From a virus, in the IMG/VR virus record IMGVR_UViG_3300007765_000002, positions 1-64,000 of that record: a DNA stretch of 64,000 nucleotides. The stretch is one strand, 5' to 3'. This document shows, piece after piece, positions 8,282 through 17,190 of this stretch (positions are counted from its first letter, which is position 1; each line of letters starts with the position of its first letter). A model generated the notes under the pieces. The model was not told where the DNA came from. It did not search any database and saw only the letters and a program-made list of their open reading frames with translations. The position numbers were made by a program, and so were the translations under genes.

Positions 8282-9721
8282 TTAGGCATTATAATCACAG
8301 TTGCTACAAGCAGAGGCACACATATTTAAATTACCACAATCACCGTAGTCGGCATTTAGAGTCTGTAGAAACCTATTCTCTGTTGTATTTGGAGTCCATG
8401 TATTTGCTATTGTGTCAAAAAATCCTGTTTTGAATACTTCTTCTATACCACCATATTTTAGAGCATTGTTAGCATCGTTTTTAAAACCAAAAGTTAATAA
8501 CAATTCTCTCAGATCGTAAGTGTACTCATTTGCAATTCTTGTGTGATTATGACCCATCATACAACACGGATAAACAAAGCCGTCTGCTGTAATAAAAACT
8601 TTAGATTCTGTTACAGCCATGCAATTTATTTTTCTATTACTGTGCTTTTTACTCGATGGTAAACCTCTCAGAACTTTATTGACATCAACGTTGTCATATT
8701 CTTCAATATTGGTCACTTTCCATAGCGAATCTTTAACCCAAATAAATTTTTCTGCTTCTTCTTCCCATGATTTATTTTGACTAACATATTTTTCTTGTGC
8801 GATTTTTAAAAATGATGTATATTCTTTTATATTAATTTGATCAATTTGGTTATCATCTTCACTAACAAACATATGTGCCTTATATTTTTTTGCAATATTG
8901 TATACAGGACCCTTTCCGTGTTTTTGGATAGCCTTTTTAAAAAGATCAGACAATGTTTCATTTACTTCATAAAGCATTGCATCTAAATATGGATATGATA
9001 TTTTTATATCTGTTTGTTCTTCATTATTTTTGATGTTTTCTGTTTGATCAGTTAAGTATCTGTCATAATCTTCTAAGCCTTCCGCACCTTGAAGTTGACC
9101 AACATATTCTCCTTTACTGGTATATACTGGAGTATCTTCTGGCCTATCCGTATTGATAATTTCTATTTTTGCAAAATTATATTCTTTGGCAAGTTCTTTA
9201 ACATCTTCAAATTGATGTTGATTATGTTTAAAAAGTATAAACTGTAAAATAGCATTTCCACCTGCGTCTATAAATGCTTTTGCGTTTTCTAAAACTTTTT
9301 TAAGATTTGTGTTTTGTCTATAATAAGAATGTACTTCTTGCGTTGTGCCATCTACTGCAAACCATATTTTCATATTTTTATACTTTGCAAAATTTGCCCA
9401 ATAATCAGTACTATGCATTCCGCCGTTGGTATTAATTTCAATTATAATATCATTATTACAGGAATAAAGATAATCTACCATTTGAGGTAGATTAGGATTT
9501 ACTTGGGCGTCTCCAACATTTCCACAAAATATAACACGTTCTAAGTTGGATACCAGTTTTGATGTTAATAAAAATTTAAACTCATCTAGCGACATGTGTT
9601 TTTGATAGGTGCCTGCTAGTTCTCCATATCCATAATATGCTCTACTACAGGCAGGGCATGCCGCGTTACACTTTTCGGTTATTTCAATTTGTACACTAGT
9701 AATATCTTTATATCTATACAT
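8282..9721 (-). CDS. Radical SAM/SPASM-type enzyme (long paralogue)
   Basis: 479 residues from the chosen ATG, which overlaps the previous gene by 8 nt (ATGTATAG). This start places CxxxCxxC at C18/C22/C25 (KCNAACPACSR), as in two other radical SAM genes here. FCGNVGDAQVNP and EINTNGG follow as in radical SAM barrels. A ~110-residue central insertion rich in charged residues precedes a C-terminal Cys-rich region (VYPCCMMGH and CGNLNMCASACSNC) suited to one or two extra Fe-S clusters. Closest relative in the window is the 53.3-54.2 kb gene. Substrate unknown: peptide/protein modification (SPASM) is typical, but no precursor peptide was found next to it. Confidence 0.85.
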   Translation of the reverse strand: MYRYKDITSVQIEITEKCNAACPACSRAYYGYGELAGTYQKHMSLDEFKFLLTSKLVSNLERVIFCGNVGDAQVNPNLPQMVDYLYSCNNDIIIEINTNGGMHSTDYWANFAKYKNMKIWFAVDGTTQEVHSYYRQNTNLKKVLENAKAFIDAGGNAILQFILFKHNQHQFEDVKELAKEYNFAKIEIINTDRPEDTPVYTSKGEYVGQLQGAEGLEDYDRYLTDQTENIKNNEEQTDIKISYPYLDAMLYEVNETLSDLFKKAIQKHGKGPVYNIAKKYKAHMFVSEDDNQIDQINIKEYTSFLKIAQEKYVSQNKSWEEEAEKFIWVKDSLWKVTNIEEYDNVDVNKVLRGLPSSKKHSNRKINCMAVTESKVFITADGFVYPCCMMGHNHTRIANEYTYDLRELLLTFGFKNDANNALKYGGIEEVFKTGFFDTIANTWTPNTTENRFLQTLNADYGDCGNLNMCASACSNCDYNA

Positions 9722-10400
9722 CCAAATTATAATATTGAGCAACGCGTCTGTTCCATTCGTTAGCTGCGTTCTCAAACTCCTTGCCTTCGATAACAAACTC
9801 TTGATAATTTAAGTCTTTAGAGCACATTAACACAACCCCGGTTTTAATGTCTGTACCAAACATTTCATTGTGTGCTTGTGCGTATGCGGCTAACTGGCAA
9901 AAATAGTTGCTAATCCATTCTTTTTTCTTAGGTTTATTAGTTTGCTTAAAGTCAAGTATTGCTAAGTTACCTTTCCAAAGTCCTACACAATCTGTTGTGC
10001 CTGCGTATAATCCTTCATAGTATAGCGAGACTTCTGTACCATATATTTCGCTAACTTTCCTAAGTCCTTCGGCAATAATAACATTTGACATGTTGTATGC
10101 TTTTTGGTGTATGACATTACTGCCAACTTTGCGTTCATGGCTCTCAATATATAATTCTAAATTTTTATGCATTAGTGTGCCGACATTTGCGGCTTCTGTA
10201 CTAATTTGCTGTGCTTGCGTTTCGCCAACACGCTTTTTCCAGTTTGCTAATGCTTCTCTTTCTTGTTGGGATTTAGTCGCGTCTAATATAGTTGTAACGC
10301 TAGGAACTGCTGATCCATCAGGTAATTGATACTTGCGTTTTCTATCTATAGTCGTAACACGTTTTAATTCGTTGTAATCGTATTTTTCCAGTAATATCAT
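9714..10400 (-). CDS. RecB-family (PD-(D/E)XK) exonuclease
   Basis: 228 residues. Motifs in order: GTLMHKNLE (GxxxH) near 94, YAGTTDCVGLWKGNLAILDFKQTNK (D...DFK catalytic core) around 132-155 and YFCQLAAYAQA (QxxxY) near 165-175. This is the signature of the RecB/Cas4-like nuclease family, found in marine T4-like phages and likely used in DNA degradation or recombination. N-terminal part (DGSAVPSVTTIL) is also typical of the family. A consensus sigma70 promoter lies directly at its start, so it is probably early. Confidence 0.85.
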   Translation of the reverse strand: MILLEKYDYNELKRVTTIDRKRKYQLPDGSAVPSVTTILDATKSQQEREALANWKKRVGETQAQQISTEAANVGTLMHKNLELYIESHERKVGSNVIHQKAYNMSNVIIAEGLRKVSEIYGTEVSLYYEGLYAGTTDCVGLWKGNLAILDFKQTNKPKKKEWISNYFCQLAAYAQAHNEMFGTDIKTGVVLMCSKDLNYQEFVIEGKEFENAANEWNRRVAQYYNLDV

Positions 10401-10406
10401 GTATAT

Positions 10407-10435
10407 ATTATAATTGATTTAAATTTAGATGTCAA
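10407..10435 (-). promoter_or_regulatory. Consensus sigma70 promoter abutting ATG
   Basis: Minus strand TTGACA-N17-TATAAT, both hexamers perfect, with the -10 ending exactly 6 nt before the ATG of the nuclease gene. There is no ribosome site. The start site expected 6-8 nt past the -10 would be the start codon itself. Confidence 0.85.
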
Positions 10436-10448
10436 GATTTATTCCGCA

Positions 10449-12329
10449 TTAACCTATACGTCTGGCTGGATTATTCACCGTAAAAGAAGTATTACCAACT
10501 GTGACACTTACTGCTGGCTCATACCCATCACCTGGTTTTGGAAAACGGTAGTGTCCACGATTGCCATTGTTAAATCCTGTAAATACACCAGTATCTCCGC
10601 CCACAATAACAGTTGTTTTGGCATATTTGGAAGGCAACACTACAACAAGCTTATTATCTTTTTCAGATTTTGGTTTCCAAACTGCTCCAGCTCCCAAAGC
10701 ACTGAATGAATGAATCCCTATAAAAGTTGTAATAGATCCGCCGTTGCCGCCGTCCTTGTCGCCGACTGAAGCCCAAGCACTTGCTTTATCATGATTCAAA
10801 GTAATATTACCGGCAGTAACTGTCACTGACGATAACTTACTAGTGACTGGCCAACTAGATACATTGTGATGTAACCAAGATGCACCGACCATACCACTTG
10901 ATTGTGATGATGTTGTCGATCCGCCCGGTGCAGGCCAAGTAACTTTAATTAAGTTAGATCTTTCGTTAACATTTCTTTCGCTTCCCCGCGCTAAACCAGA
11001 TACCATAAAATAGAGTGTTTCTCCTGTGCTTGGAGACCAAGACGCCAATGGCGGCTGTTTTATATGGTCACCATTTACGGCTTTTCGTGATTTAGTTACT
11101 TGTCCCGGGCGCATCCATTCCCACGTGGCTGCATACCAATGGCCACTTAAATTAACAAATACCCATGGATTTGCGGCGACCGGTACACCATTAATAGTGA
11201 CAGTGCCTCCGACGGGGATCTCGTCTATCAACGAGCCACCAGTTAACAGTTTTCCTGTTGGACTAAATGTTGTTACGTTAGATACATCTTGGACTGTGCC
11301 ATCTCCACTGTTTATAATGCCAGGCACTCTTGCGAAATCATTATCTACTTCCGTACGGAATAAACCAATTCCTGATAATTGTCCCATTGAATTATCAATG
11401 TTTCCTGCCATAGTATTGATTAAACCCATTACTGCGTTAAGGGCACCATTCGTATCGCCTGGATCTGCAAAGTCGTATGATCCGCCGCTTATATCTGTAT
11501 TTAAATCTTCATACAGGTAATTCTCTATTCCCATTGCTTGGCCGGCAGGTCTCATTACTACTTGTCCATTTCCTTTATCACCTAAGCCAAAAAAGTTTAT
11601 CTTTGTTTGTGGGTGTATTGGCTCAGTTAATCCTTCGACTGGCGCAAGGACTCCACTAGTACTTTGTGTTAAAGCTTCGCCTGACCTTTCTTTAGGCCCC
11701 ACTGGCCCCATTTGGTCAGGTTTGCCTATAACTAGTGTATCATCTATTATTGAGATATGATCTAATATCGTATTATTCCAATTAATTACCCATTTAATAG
11801 GTTCAGTTACTCTTGCATCAAACCAATTTCCAGGATGTATTTGGTATCCTAGTTTTCGAAAATGAGTAAGAACAGCATTAATTTGTTTGTGTCTTTGGAA
11901 AATCTGTGGTTCTTTTTCTTTTATAGCGGCCATAAGTTCTGGCATTGTCATATCTTGGGCATCAGGAATCTCCATAATGGAAGTGAAAGGATCACCTGTC
12001 CATGCCGCGCCATATTGAAATATTTCTTCAAGTAAAAACCAATGGCCATATGTATACTTGCCAGCCATCACTGGGCCAGTATCTACTACTGCCCTAACAT
12101 TTCCTGCTTCTGACGATGTTTTAAGAACTTGATTAATGAACTGTACTTCTTGCTTTACAGATGCATCGCCTAATATTGTTCTACTGCGTAACGTAGTCGC
12201 AGGCGGTGTTTCAGTATTATCTCCAGTAGTACCTACAGCCGGATCATATGTATACCGTATAGTTGTAGGAGTTCCATACGCTCCGGTTGAGACTTCATCA
12301 GTATCATCAGTATTATTATCGTCAGTCAT
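10449..12329 (-). CDS. Large virion adhesin / tail fibre protein
   Basis: 626 residues, no exact family named. N-terminus acidic and Thr-rich (1-50), a helical region ~80-200, a Gly/Pro segment (QMGPVGP) near 215 and then beta-rich sequence. Residues ~395-460 (HWYAATWEW...GETLYFMVSGLARG...NERSNLIKVTWP) look like a fibronectin- or lectin-like surface domain, and the C-terminal ~60 residues repeat beta strands (VSVTVGNTSFTVN). Probably a distal tail fibre or host-recognition protein, expressed late: perfect TATAAATA 5 nt before ATG. The surface role is inferred from composition and position near the tailspike. Confidence 0.6.
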   Translation of the reverse strand: MTDDNNTDDTDEVSTGAYGTPTTIRYTYDPAVGTTGDNTETPPATTLRSRTILGDASVKQEVQFINQVLKTSSEAGNVRAVVDTGPVMAGKYTYGHWFLLEEIFQYGAAWTGDPFTSIMEIPDAQDMTMPELMAAIKEKEPQIFQRHKQINAVLTHFRKLGYQIHPGNWFDARVTEPIKWVINWNNTILDHISIIDDTLVIGKPDQMGPVGPKERSGEALTQSTSGVLAPVEGLTEPIHPQTKINFFGLGDKGNGQVVMRPAGQAMGIENYLYEDLNTDISGGSYDFADPGDTNGALNAVMGLINTMAGNIDNSMGQLSGIGLFRTEVDNDFARVPGIINSGDGTVQDVSNVTTFSPTGKLLTGGSLIDEIPVGGTVTINGVPVAANPWVFVNLSGHWYAATWEWMRPGQVTKSRKAVNGDHIKQPPLASWSPSTGETLYFMVSGLARGSERNVNERSNLIKVTWPAPGGSTTSSQSSGMVGASWLHHNVSSWPVTSKLSSVTVTAGNITLNHDKASAWASVGDKDGGNGGSITTFIGIHSFSALGAGAVWKPKSEKDNKLVVVLPSKYAKTTVIVGGDTGVFTGFNNGNRGHYRFPKPGDGYEPAVSVTVGNTSFTVNNPARRIG

Positions 12330-12334
12330 AATAA

Positions 12335-12342
12335 TATTTATA
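12335..12342 (-). promoter_or_regulatory. T4-type late promoter (TATAAATA)
   Basis: Perfect TATAAATA 5 nt before the ATG of the 626-residue adhesin gene; no Shine-Dalgarno sequence between them. Confidence 0.7.
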
Positions 12343-12889
12343 ATAGTTTTAGTTTTGTAAGATACAACTGTAAATCTTTATCATTAACACCTTTAACAGT
12401 GCTAGCTGCCTTATGTAAAGCTACTCCAGAATTATCTCCTCGTTTTTTATATTGTATATAATACTTTGCCGCCAACTTATATGCCTTATTTTTTATTGCT
12501 GTCATTAGTTTACCTTCATCAAGTTCCAATTCAGCATATTTGTTATTCATTACCGCAGGCTTTAATTTAAACCCTGGGTCTGGTATAATTATTTCATATT
12601 TGTCTGTAGTTTTTGTTGATGTTTCTTTAGGCATACCATCTTTTTTTAATTGTTGAAAACTGTTTTTACTTAATTGTTTTACCCAATTTTTTTGTTTCTT
12701 ACCTTTGGGATTAGTCCAAATCAATTGAAATATTTTCTTTTTAGTAGCTCCAGCTCCCAGGCGATACTCTCTTTCTTCTCCTTCATCAAGTCCATGCCAT
12801 TCTTTAAATGTTTTAACACCCATTGCGTTTTGCACAGTTCTAAACAGTGTTAAAGCATCTTTACTATTAGCAAATTCGAAAAGTCTCAT
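12338..12889 (-). CDS. Conserved basic protein with leader-like N-terminus
   Basis: 183 residues. The start is placed at the ATG that overlaps the preceding stop (TAATG), not the longer reading 18 nt upstream. It begins MRLFEFANSK, similar to the short leaders found on many small proteins here. Residues ~50-85 are Lys-rich (GATKKKIFQLIW...KGKKQKNWVK) and the C-terminal half is helical and basic. No catalytic motif recognised. Possibly DNA-binding or an internal virion protein; this is inference from charge and leader only. Confidence 0.6.
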   Translation of the reverse strand: MRLFEFANSKDALTLFRTVQNAMGVKTFKEWHGLDEGEEREYRLGAGATKKKIFQLIWTNPKGKKQKNWVKQLSKNSFQQLKKDGMPKETSTKTTDKYEIIIPDPGFKLKPAVMNNKYAELELDEGKLMTAIKNKAYKLAAKYYIQYKKRGDNSGVALHKAASTVKGVNDKDLQLYLTKLKLL

Positions 12890-13254
12890 TACCAAGAAAT
12901 TTCCCAATAAAATGTATCATTTGTTGTGGTGTTTTTCTTTCTAACAATTGTGTACTTTTTATTGGTAAAATGACTCATTACTTCTGACATTTGTTCAGAT
13001 CGTAGTGTGCTTTCTGTATTACCTTTCCATACACTATAAAACGCTTCACCTGTTGCGTCATCATTTGTCATTGGGCTACCTGTAACTACTGTGCCATTAA
13101 TAGTAACTGTGGTTGTATCAGTTGCCGTTGTTGACAAAGCGTTACTAGCAACAGCGGCTAATACACGTAATTCTAGTATTAATATTTCTTGAGCAATTAA
13201 CTGATTATCTTGTCCGCGATCTCTTGCGTGGGATGCCGTTGGAAAATATGCCAT
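12889..13254 (-). CDS. Conserved small virion-type protein
   Basis: 121 residues. N-terminus MAYFPTASHARDRGQDNQLIAQEI, a Thr-rich middle and a C-terminal FYSVWKGNTES...FTNKKYTIVRKKN...FYWEISW ending. This overall pattern recalls a family common in marine T4-like phages that I know only as a conserved small protein, likely structural. Ribosome site AAGAGA before ATG. It is followed by a TAATG-coupled gene. Confidence 0.6.
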   Translation of the reverse strand: MAYFPTASHARDRGQDNQLIAQEILILELRVLAAVASNALSTTATDTTTVTINGTVVTGSPMTNDDATGEAFYSVWKGNTESTLRSEQMSEVMSHFTNKKYTIVRKKNTTTNDTFYWEISW

Positions 13255-13257
13255 AAT

Positions 13258-13638
13258 TTATGTTCTCTTCTTCAATGCTCTTTTAGCCATACTGTCAACT
13301 TTGTTTTGACTTGGCTCATCAATATTTGCTTCATCCGAAACATCTACTTCTAATTCTTCTTCTGTGTTTAATGTAATGAAATCTTTATCGAAGTTTTTAA
13401 TTAAATTTTGGACTCCGGGGTCCATATCATAAATTTGTTTAAAACCATCAAAATCTATAACATGCCCTAAGTTTCTCATAGTATGAACTAATTCTACAAA
13501 ACTTATTTCATTATCACCTATTTCTGCTGAATTATCTGCACTTTTAAGTTCGTGATTTAATACGGTAATCAACGCTTCGACCATGTCGTCGTCTACAGGT
13601 CCTTGCTCCGTCAAATTTAAAATTTCAGCAAATCGCAT
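13258..13638 (-). CDS. Acidic small protein with leader-like N-terminus
   Basis: 126 residues, mostly acidic and helical with a basic C-terminal end (MAKRALKKRT). N-terminus MRFAEILNLTE-Q ends in LTE, matching the L/I-x-E cleavage form of T4 prohead protease substrates. No function recognised. It follows the 382-residue gene by 1 nt, so the two are an expression unit. Confidence 0.6.
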   Translation of the reverse strand: MRFAEILNLTEQGPVDDDMVEALITVLNHELKSADNSAEIGDNEISFVELVHTMRNLGHVIDFDGFKQIYDMDPGVQNLIKNFDKDFITLNTEEELEVDVSDEANIDEPSQNKVDSMAKRALKKRT

Positions 13639-13639
13639 A

Positions 13640-14788
13640 TTACTCGCGCTCTTCTCTTCCTTCTGGCTCTTCTGCGCCAGCCGCTACATCAGCAGTTGAA
13701 AACTCTTCTTCACCTGGAATTTCTTCACCTGGAATTTCTTCAACATCAGCACCCATTTGCTCTACAGGTTGTTCTTCACCTGTAATGATTCTGCTTGCTT
13801 GTGCTAATGTTTCACGTCCTTGTCCATTTGTATCAACCAAATTGTCTAATGTAGGAAGGGCAATGTTAGCATATGCTTCGCTCATCTCGGAGCCTAATTC
13901 ATCACGCATTGCATCTAACAATGGTGGTAAATCTTCGTTGCGTAGTTTGCTTAAATCATCAACTGCTTTTTGTACTCTATCTACAACATCTTTAGATGCT
14001 AGTAGTAGTTCTGCTTGGTCTTCTTGACTTTCGTACAATGCGCGTAATCTTTCTGAAATCTCTACCTCTGTTGATTCTAAGCCAAGTTGTTTCTTTGCTC
14101 TTTTATCAATATTTTTTAGTAGTTGCACATTGGCCATGCCTGATCGCATAATGTCATCTAAAATATTAATTAGAGGAAGGAATGTTTTAACATATATAGC
14201 AGGAACAGACTTGCCATTCATAGCCATTTCAATAGCAGTTTTCGCTCGCACCATGTTTTGACCGCCAACTAGAATACGAAGTGCTTGCATACCTTTAGGA
14301 TCAAATGTATATCTGTCGTCTTTCTCTTTCTTTTCTGAAATTTCTTCTTCATTTACATCTTCCGGACAAGGTTTCTTTTTCTTCATCTTACCTGCCGCTT
14401 CTTTTACTTTTGCTTTCTTTTTGCCTGGTCTTGCTTTCTTTTTGCCTGGTCCTGCACCAAATCCAGCATCGGCAGTACTGCCTTGGTTTGGAATTTTTTC
14501 TGCATCTGCGGCCTTTTCATTTTCAGGACTAAATTCTAACAACTCTTCAATATGCTTTTCTAAATTTTCTTTAATAAAGATCTTTGCTAGATATGATTTT
14601 GAGTTATGCAAATTGTGCCTATCTTCTGATAAGCGTTGCTTTTTAATCTCTTCATTTACTGTTAGGAGTAATTTTTGTGTATGATCTAGGTCCAATTTAG
14701 TAATGTCTACCTTTACACCAAAGGCATTTTGGACACTATTGCTTAATTCTCCTGCTGTTTGTGTTGTATTTAAATCTGTTAAATTCAT
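13640..14788 (-). CDS. Unrecognised protein with Lys-rich linker and acidic tail
   Basis: 382 residues: a helical N-terminal domain (1-90), a low-complexity Gly/Lys linker (~105-145) containing two copies of ARPGKKKA-type sequence encoded by a duplicated ~18-bp segment, a helical core (~160-330) and an acidic tail with a duplicated EEIPG unit. The basic linker could contact nucleic acid and the acidic tail could mask it. No family named. A late-type AATAAATA element and TTTGGAAA precede the start. Confidence 0.6.
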   Translation of the reverse strand: MNLTDLNTTQTAGELSNSVQNAFGVKVDITKLDLDHTQKLLLTVNEEIKKQRLSEDRHNLHNSKSYLAKIFIKENLEKHIEELLEFSPENEKAADAEKIPNQGSTADAGFGAGPGKKKARPGKKKAKVKEAAGKMKKKKPCPEDVNEEEISEKKEKDDRYTFDPKGMQALRILVGGQNMVRAKTAIEMAMNGKSVPAIYVKTFLPLINILDDIMRSGMANVQLLKNIDKRAKKQLGLESTEVEISERLRALYESQEDQAELLLASKDVVDRVQKAVDDLSKLRNEDLPPLLDAMRDELGSEMSEAYANIALPTLDNLVDTNGQGRETLAQASRIITGEEQPVEQMGADVEEIPGEEIPGEEEFSTADVAAGAEEPEGREERE

Positions 14789-14827
14789 AATATGTTTCCA
14801 AATCTGTAATATAAAATAAGTTATTCG

Positions 14828-14835
14828 TATTTATT
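14828..14835 (-). promoter_or_regulatory. Probable late promoter (AATAAATA)
   Basis: One mismatch to TATAAATA, about 40 nt upstream of the 382-residue gene, in the short gap following the 159-residue gene. Confidence 0.45.
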
Positions 14836-15313
14836 AAAAAACGCAATTATAATATAGTTGCGTTAAGTTGTCTTTTGCCTCTTGGGCATTCCAAACGTAG
14901 GTTTTAACTCTAGATTCTATAAAATCTACTTTAAACCAATCGCTTTCTTCAGCATAATACTTAATTTTTTCTTTGGATATTAATAATTTTTCAACTGCAT
15001 TGCCATATTTTATATCGCTCTCGAGTACTTGCTTATATTTTACTTGATCACCATTATTATGAAAAACAGCCAGCATAATAGCAGCCTTTTTTGTGTATAT
15101 ATTTTTCTCGATAATTGAATAACCTTTGTTATATCCTTTCTTAAGAACATATCCATTTTGTGTTTTTCTAATTCGAATATCGCCTACTTTTATGCCTTTA
15201 TTAAGTTTTTTAATTTTTAAATAATGTAATCTTCCATGCTTTTCTAACTTCTCCATCATGTCGTCATACATGTCCGAAAAAGTCGCATCGATTTTTTTCT
15301 TAGATTGGTTCAT
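14834..15313 (-). CDS. Conserved hypothetical basic protein
   Basis: 159 residues, basic, predicted alpha/beta (RIRKTQNGYVLKKGYNKGYSIIEKN), no recognised catalytic motif. The start is preceded by a perfect 14-bp palindrome 10 nt upstream and has no clear ribosome site, so it may be controlled separately from its neighbours. Confidence 0.55.
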   Translation of the reverse strand: MNQSKKKIDATFSDMYDDMMEKLEKHGRLHYLKIKKLNKGIKVGDIRIRKTQNGYVLKKGYNKGYSIIEKNIYTKKAAIMLAVFHNNGDQVKYKQVLESDIKYGNAVEKLLISKEKIKYYAEESDWFKVDFIESRVKTYVWNAQEAKDNLTQLYYNCVF

Positions 15314-15323
15314 ACTAATATTT

Positions 15324-15337
15324 AACCGTATACGGTT
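15324..15337. promoter_or_regulatory. Perfect 14-bp palindrome, candidate operator
   Basis: AACCGTATACGGTT is its own reverse complement and stands out in AT-rich sequence. It lies 10 nt upstream of the 159-residue gene and just downstream of the lysozyme gene, a position suited to a dimeric repressor or an RNA hairpin. Confidence 0.45.
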
Positions 15338-15349
15338 GTTTAAAAAATA

Positions 15350-16186
15350 TTATTGGTCAGCAATCATGTTAACAATTGTTTTACCACGATTACCAACTTG
15401 ATTGTACCACTTACTATTTTGTAGTTCTTTTGCGGCAGTTTTCCAATCACCTTTTTCGGCCGCCGCGGAAAATTTTGGCCATGTCTTGTGCCAATTTGGA
15501 CCCATATTATAAGCCAAATCAACCATCGCTTGTTTGCGTCTTTGGTCCGCTAAATTATAACCAGGTGTTGTTCTTGCACCCTTTACATGATGCTCAAAGT
15601 CTTTGTCAAACATTTCGTCTGCTTGTTGGTCTGTAATGCCTTTGGAAAAGTCTTCGCCAGGCTTAACTAAGTGTCCATAACCAATTGTGTCCTTGCCAAC
15701 TGTGTCTTTATAAACTTTTAAGCGTTTGCCTTCGTGATGCTTAATCATACTCTTAAGAGCATTTACATCACCAAATTCTTTGTCATATGGATCTTGTTCG
15801 ATTGTTTGTGTTATTTGTGTTTTTGTTTGTAGATCAGGCTGTGGTGTATTTTGATCAATTGAATGTATGCCACTTGCCGCCAATGCTCCAGCGGCCGCAA
15901 CACTGGCCGCAGTTTTTTTGAGATCTTCGTTCAATATATCTTTATATAATGACACTTTTATTTGAGACTCATCTAGTTTAAAGTTGCGTATATACGCTAT
16001 CTTACCTTCAACTTTTACACGTTTAAGAATATCCTTCTTAACTAAGCCATCAGCAATCCACTGCTCATGCTCATTTAGATCTCTTTTAAATACTCTCTTA
16101 TCAGTGTATTTTAACAGATAATCACTCTCTTGTAAATTAACGTAAACTAAACTTACATTTGGATTCTGTATTTGTGCAAATCTCAT
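15350..16186 (-). CDS. T4-type lysozyme (GH24) with N-terminal extension
   Basis: 278 residues. The C-terminal ~145 residues are a phage lysozyme cleaving peptidoglycan: catalytic Glu in HHEGKRLKVYKDT, Asp in YKDT and Thr in DTIGYGHL give the E-D-T triad, and QRRKQAMVDLAYNMGP is the conserved helix. The N-terminal ~145 residues are not part of normal lysozymes: MRFAQIQNP start, a beta-rich region (to ~90), a small hydrophobic stretch SVAAAGALAASGI (~108-120) and a Gln/Thr linker. It may be a virion-carried lysozyme rather than the lysis enzyme. Ribosome site TAGGAA. Confidence 0.9.
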   Translation of the reverse strand: MRFAQIQNPNVSLVYVNLQESDYLLKYTDKRVFKRDLNEHEQWIADGLVKKDILKRVKVEGKIAYIRNFKLDESQIKVSLYKDILNEDLKKTAASVAAAGALAASGIHSIDQNTPQPDLQTKTQITQTIEQDPYDKEFGDVNALKSMIKHHEGKRLKVYKDTVGKDTIGYGHLVKPGEDFSKGITDQQADEMFDKDFEHHVKGARTTPGYNLADQRRKQAMVDLAYNMGPNWHKTWPKFSAAAEKGDWKTAAKELQNSKWYNQVGNRGKTIVNMIADQ

Positions 16187-16195
16187 TTCTTTTTC

Positions 16196-16648
16196 CTAAT
16201 TTATTTTGTTCAACTCATACTGCACCATGTCGCCTTGGTCTTCAACGTATGCGTTATAGCCTAACTGTCTAGCAAACTTTTGTACCATTCTAGAATAAAG
16301 GTTTGTTCTGCTTGGGTTGTCGCCTATATCTCCTTTTTCACCGGAAAAAAATATCATTTCGGGACTACGTTCTTTAATAAACTTTTTTATAGCGTGTAAA
16401 ACTGTAGCAAATATTTTATAAGCATCGCCTTCACCTGATACATCTTGACTATGATTTCTATGAAACTCTACTTGATATTCCCCGTTCCCTTCATGATTGA
16501 ACATAATAAGCAGTGGTGTGTCGTCAGGTAAGTTGGCAAATGCTCGCATGCCGCCATGGGGGCCCGGGCCCTGGAAGCCATCCGTTTCACCTGTCCATGA
16601 TAGAGGATAAGGTTGGTCAAATGTTTCAAACAGTTCTGCTATTTTCAT
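16196..16648 (-). CDS. Small protein with leader and GNAT-like C-terminus
   Basis: 150 residues. Leader MKIAELFE-T (L-F-E). The C-terminal part (ATVLHAIKKFIKERSPEMIFFSG...SRTNLYSRMVQKFARQLGY) is like a family common in marine T4-like phages with a partial acetyltransferase-like helix-strand-helix; no acetyl-CoA loop is visible. Ribosome site AAGGCGG lies inside the previous gene, and the two genes overlap by 4 nt. Confidence 0.6.
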   Translation of the reverse strand: MKIAELFETFDQPYPLSWTGETDGFQGPGPHGGMRAFANLPDDTPLLIMFNHEGNGEYQVEFHRNHSQDVSGEGDAYKIFATVLHAIKKFIKERSPEMIFFSGEKGDIGDNPSRTNLYSRMVQKFARQLGYNAYVEDQGDMVQYELNKIN

Positions 16649-17178
16649 TTCTTACCGCCTTTCATGTTAAAGTTCTCGCTTAGGTATTCGTCTAGAGCAT
16701 CTTCACCAGTTGGACTAATTGCCCAAGCACCATCGCCACCATAAATTAAACCTGAGCCATCTAGTTCATCATATAATCTGCTCATAGCAGGTGTAAGACT
16801 GTGTGAATCTTCTTCAAAGTCCATACCTAATTCGTCTGCTGTGGCTATTGCTTTTAACAATAGCATGCCGCCGTGTCCTTTATTACGAAACTCTGGGAAT
16901 ATTTCTGCAAAGTTACGCACATTATCTTCGTTGCGTGTATGTGTATATTGTCCTGCGTGTTTACCGTCTACGTATAAATCTACAGTAAAACCATTTTTTT
17001 GTTTGGTTACGCGAAACTGCTTACCGTCAACAAAGCTTTCGTTTGTAAGTAATTTTGGCTTTCCGCTACCAAGTCCTAACTTTTTAACATTAGCATATTC
17101 GCTTCCAATTGGAGCGTCTTTTGTGGCATTTTGTTTTGTAATAATGCCTACTGCTTCAGTTAATTCTGCAATTTTCAT
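16645..17178 (-). CDS. GNAT-like acetyltransferase with leader
   Basis: 177 residues. Leader MKIAELTE-A, nearly identical to T4 capsid-targeting sequences in its L-x-E-A end. Residues ~90-150 show GNAT motif A (EIFPEFRNKGHGGMLLLKAI, compare R/Q-x-x-G-x-G/A) and a later AMSRLYDELDGSGLIY like motif B. Substrate unknown; a packaged acetyltransferase that modifies host protein on entry is a speculation. TATAAATA lies 4 nt before ATG with no ribosome site. Confidence 0.65.
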   Translation of the reverse strand: MKIAELTEAVGIITKQNATKDAPIGSEYANVKKLGLGSGKPKLLTNESFVDGKQFRVTKQKNGFTVDLYVDGKHAGQYTHTRNEDNVRNFAEIFPEFRNKGHGGMLLLKAIATADELGMDFEEDSHSLTPAMSRLYDELDGSGLIYGGDGAWAISPTGEDALDEYLSENFNMKGGKK

Positions 17179-17182
17179 ACTG

Positions 17183-17190
17183 TATTTATA
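17183..17190 (-). promoter_or_regulatory. T4-type late promoter (TATAAATA)
   Basis: Perfect TATAAATA, 4 nt (ACTG on the plus strand) before the ATG of the GNAT-like gene. It is the tightest promoter-to-start spacing in the window. Confidence 0.7.
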
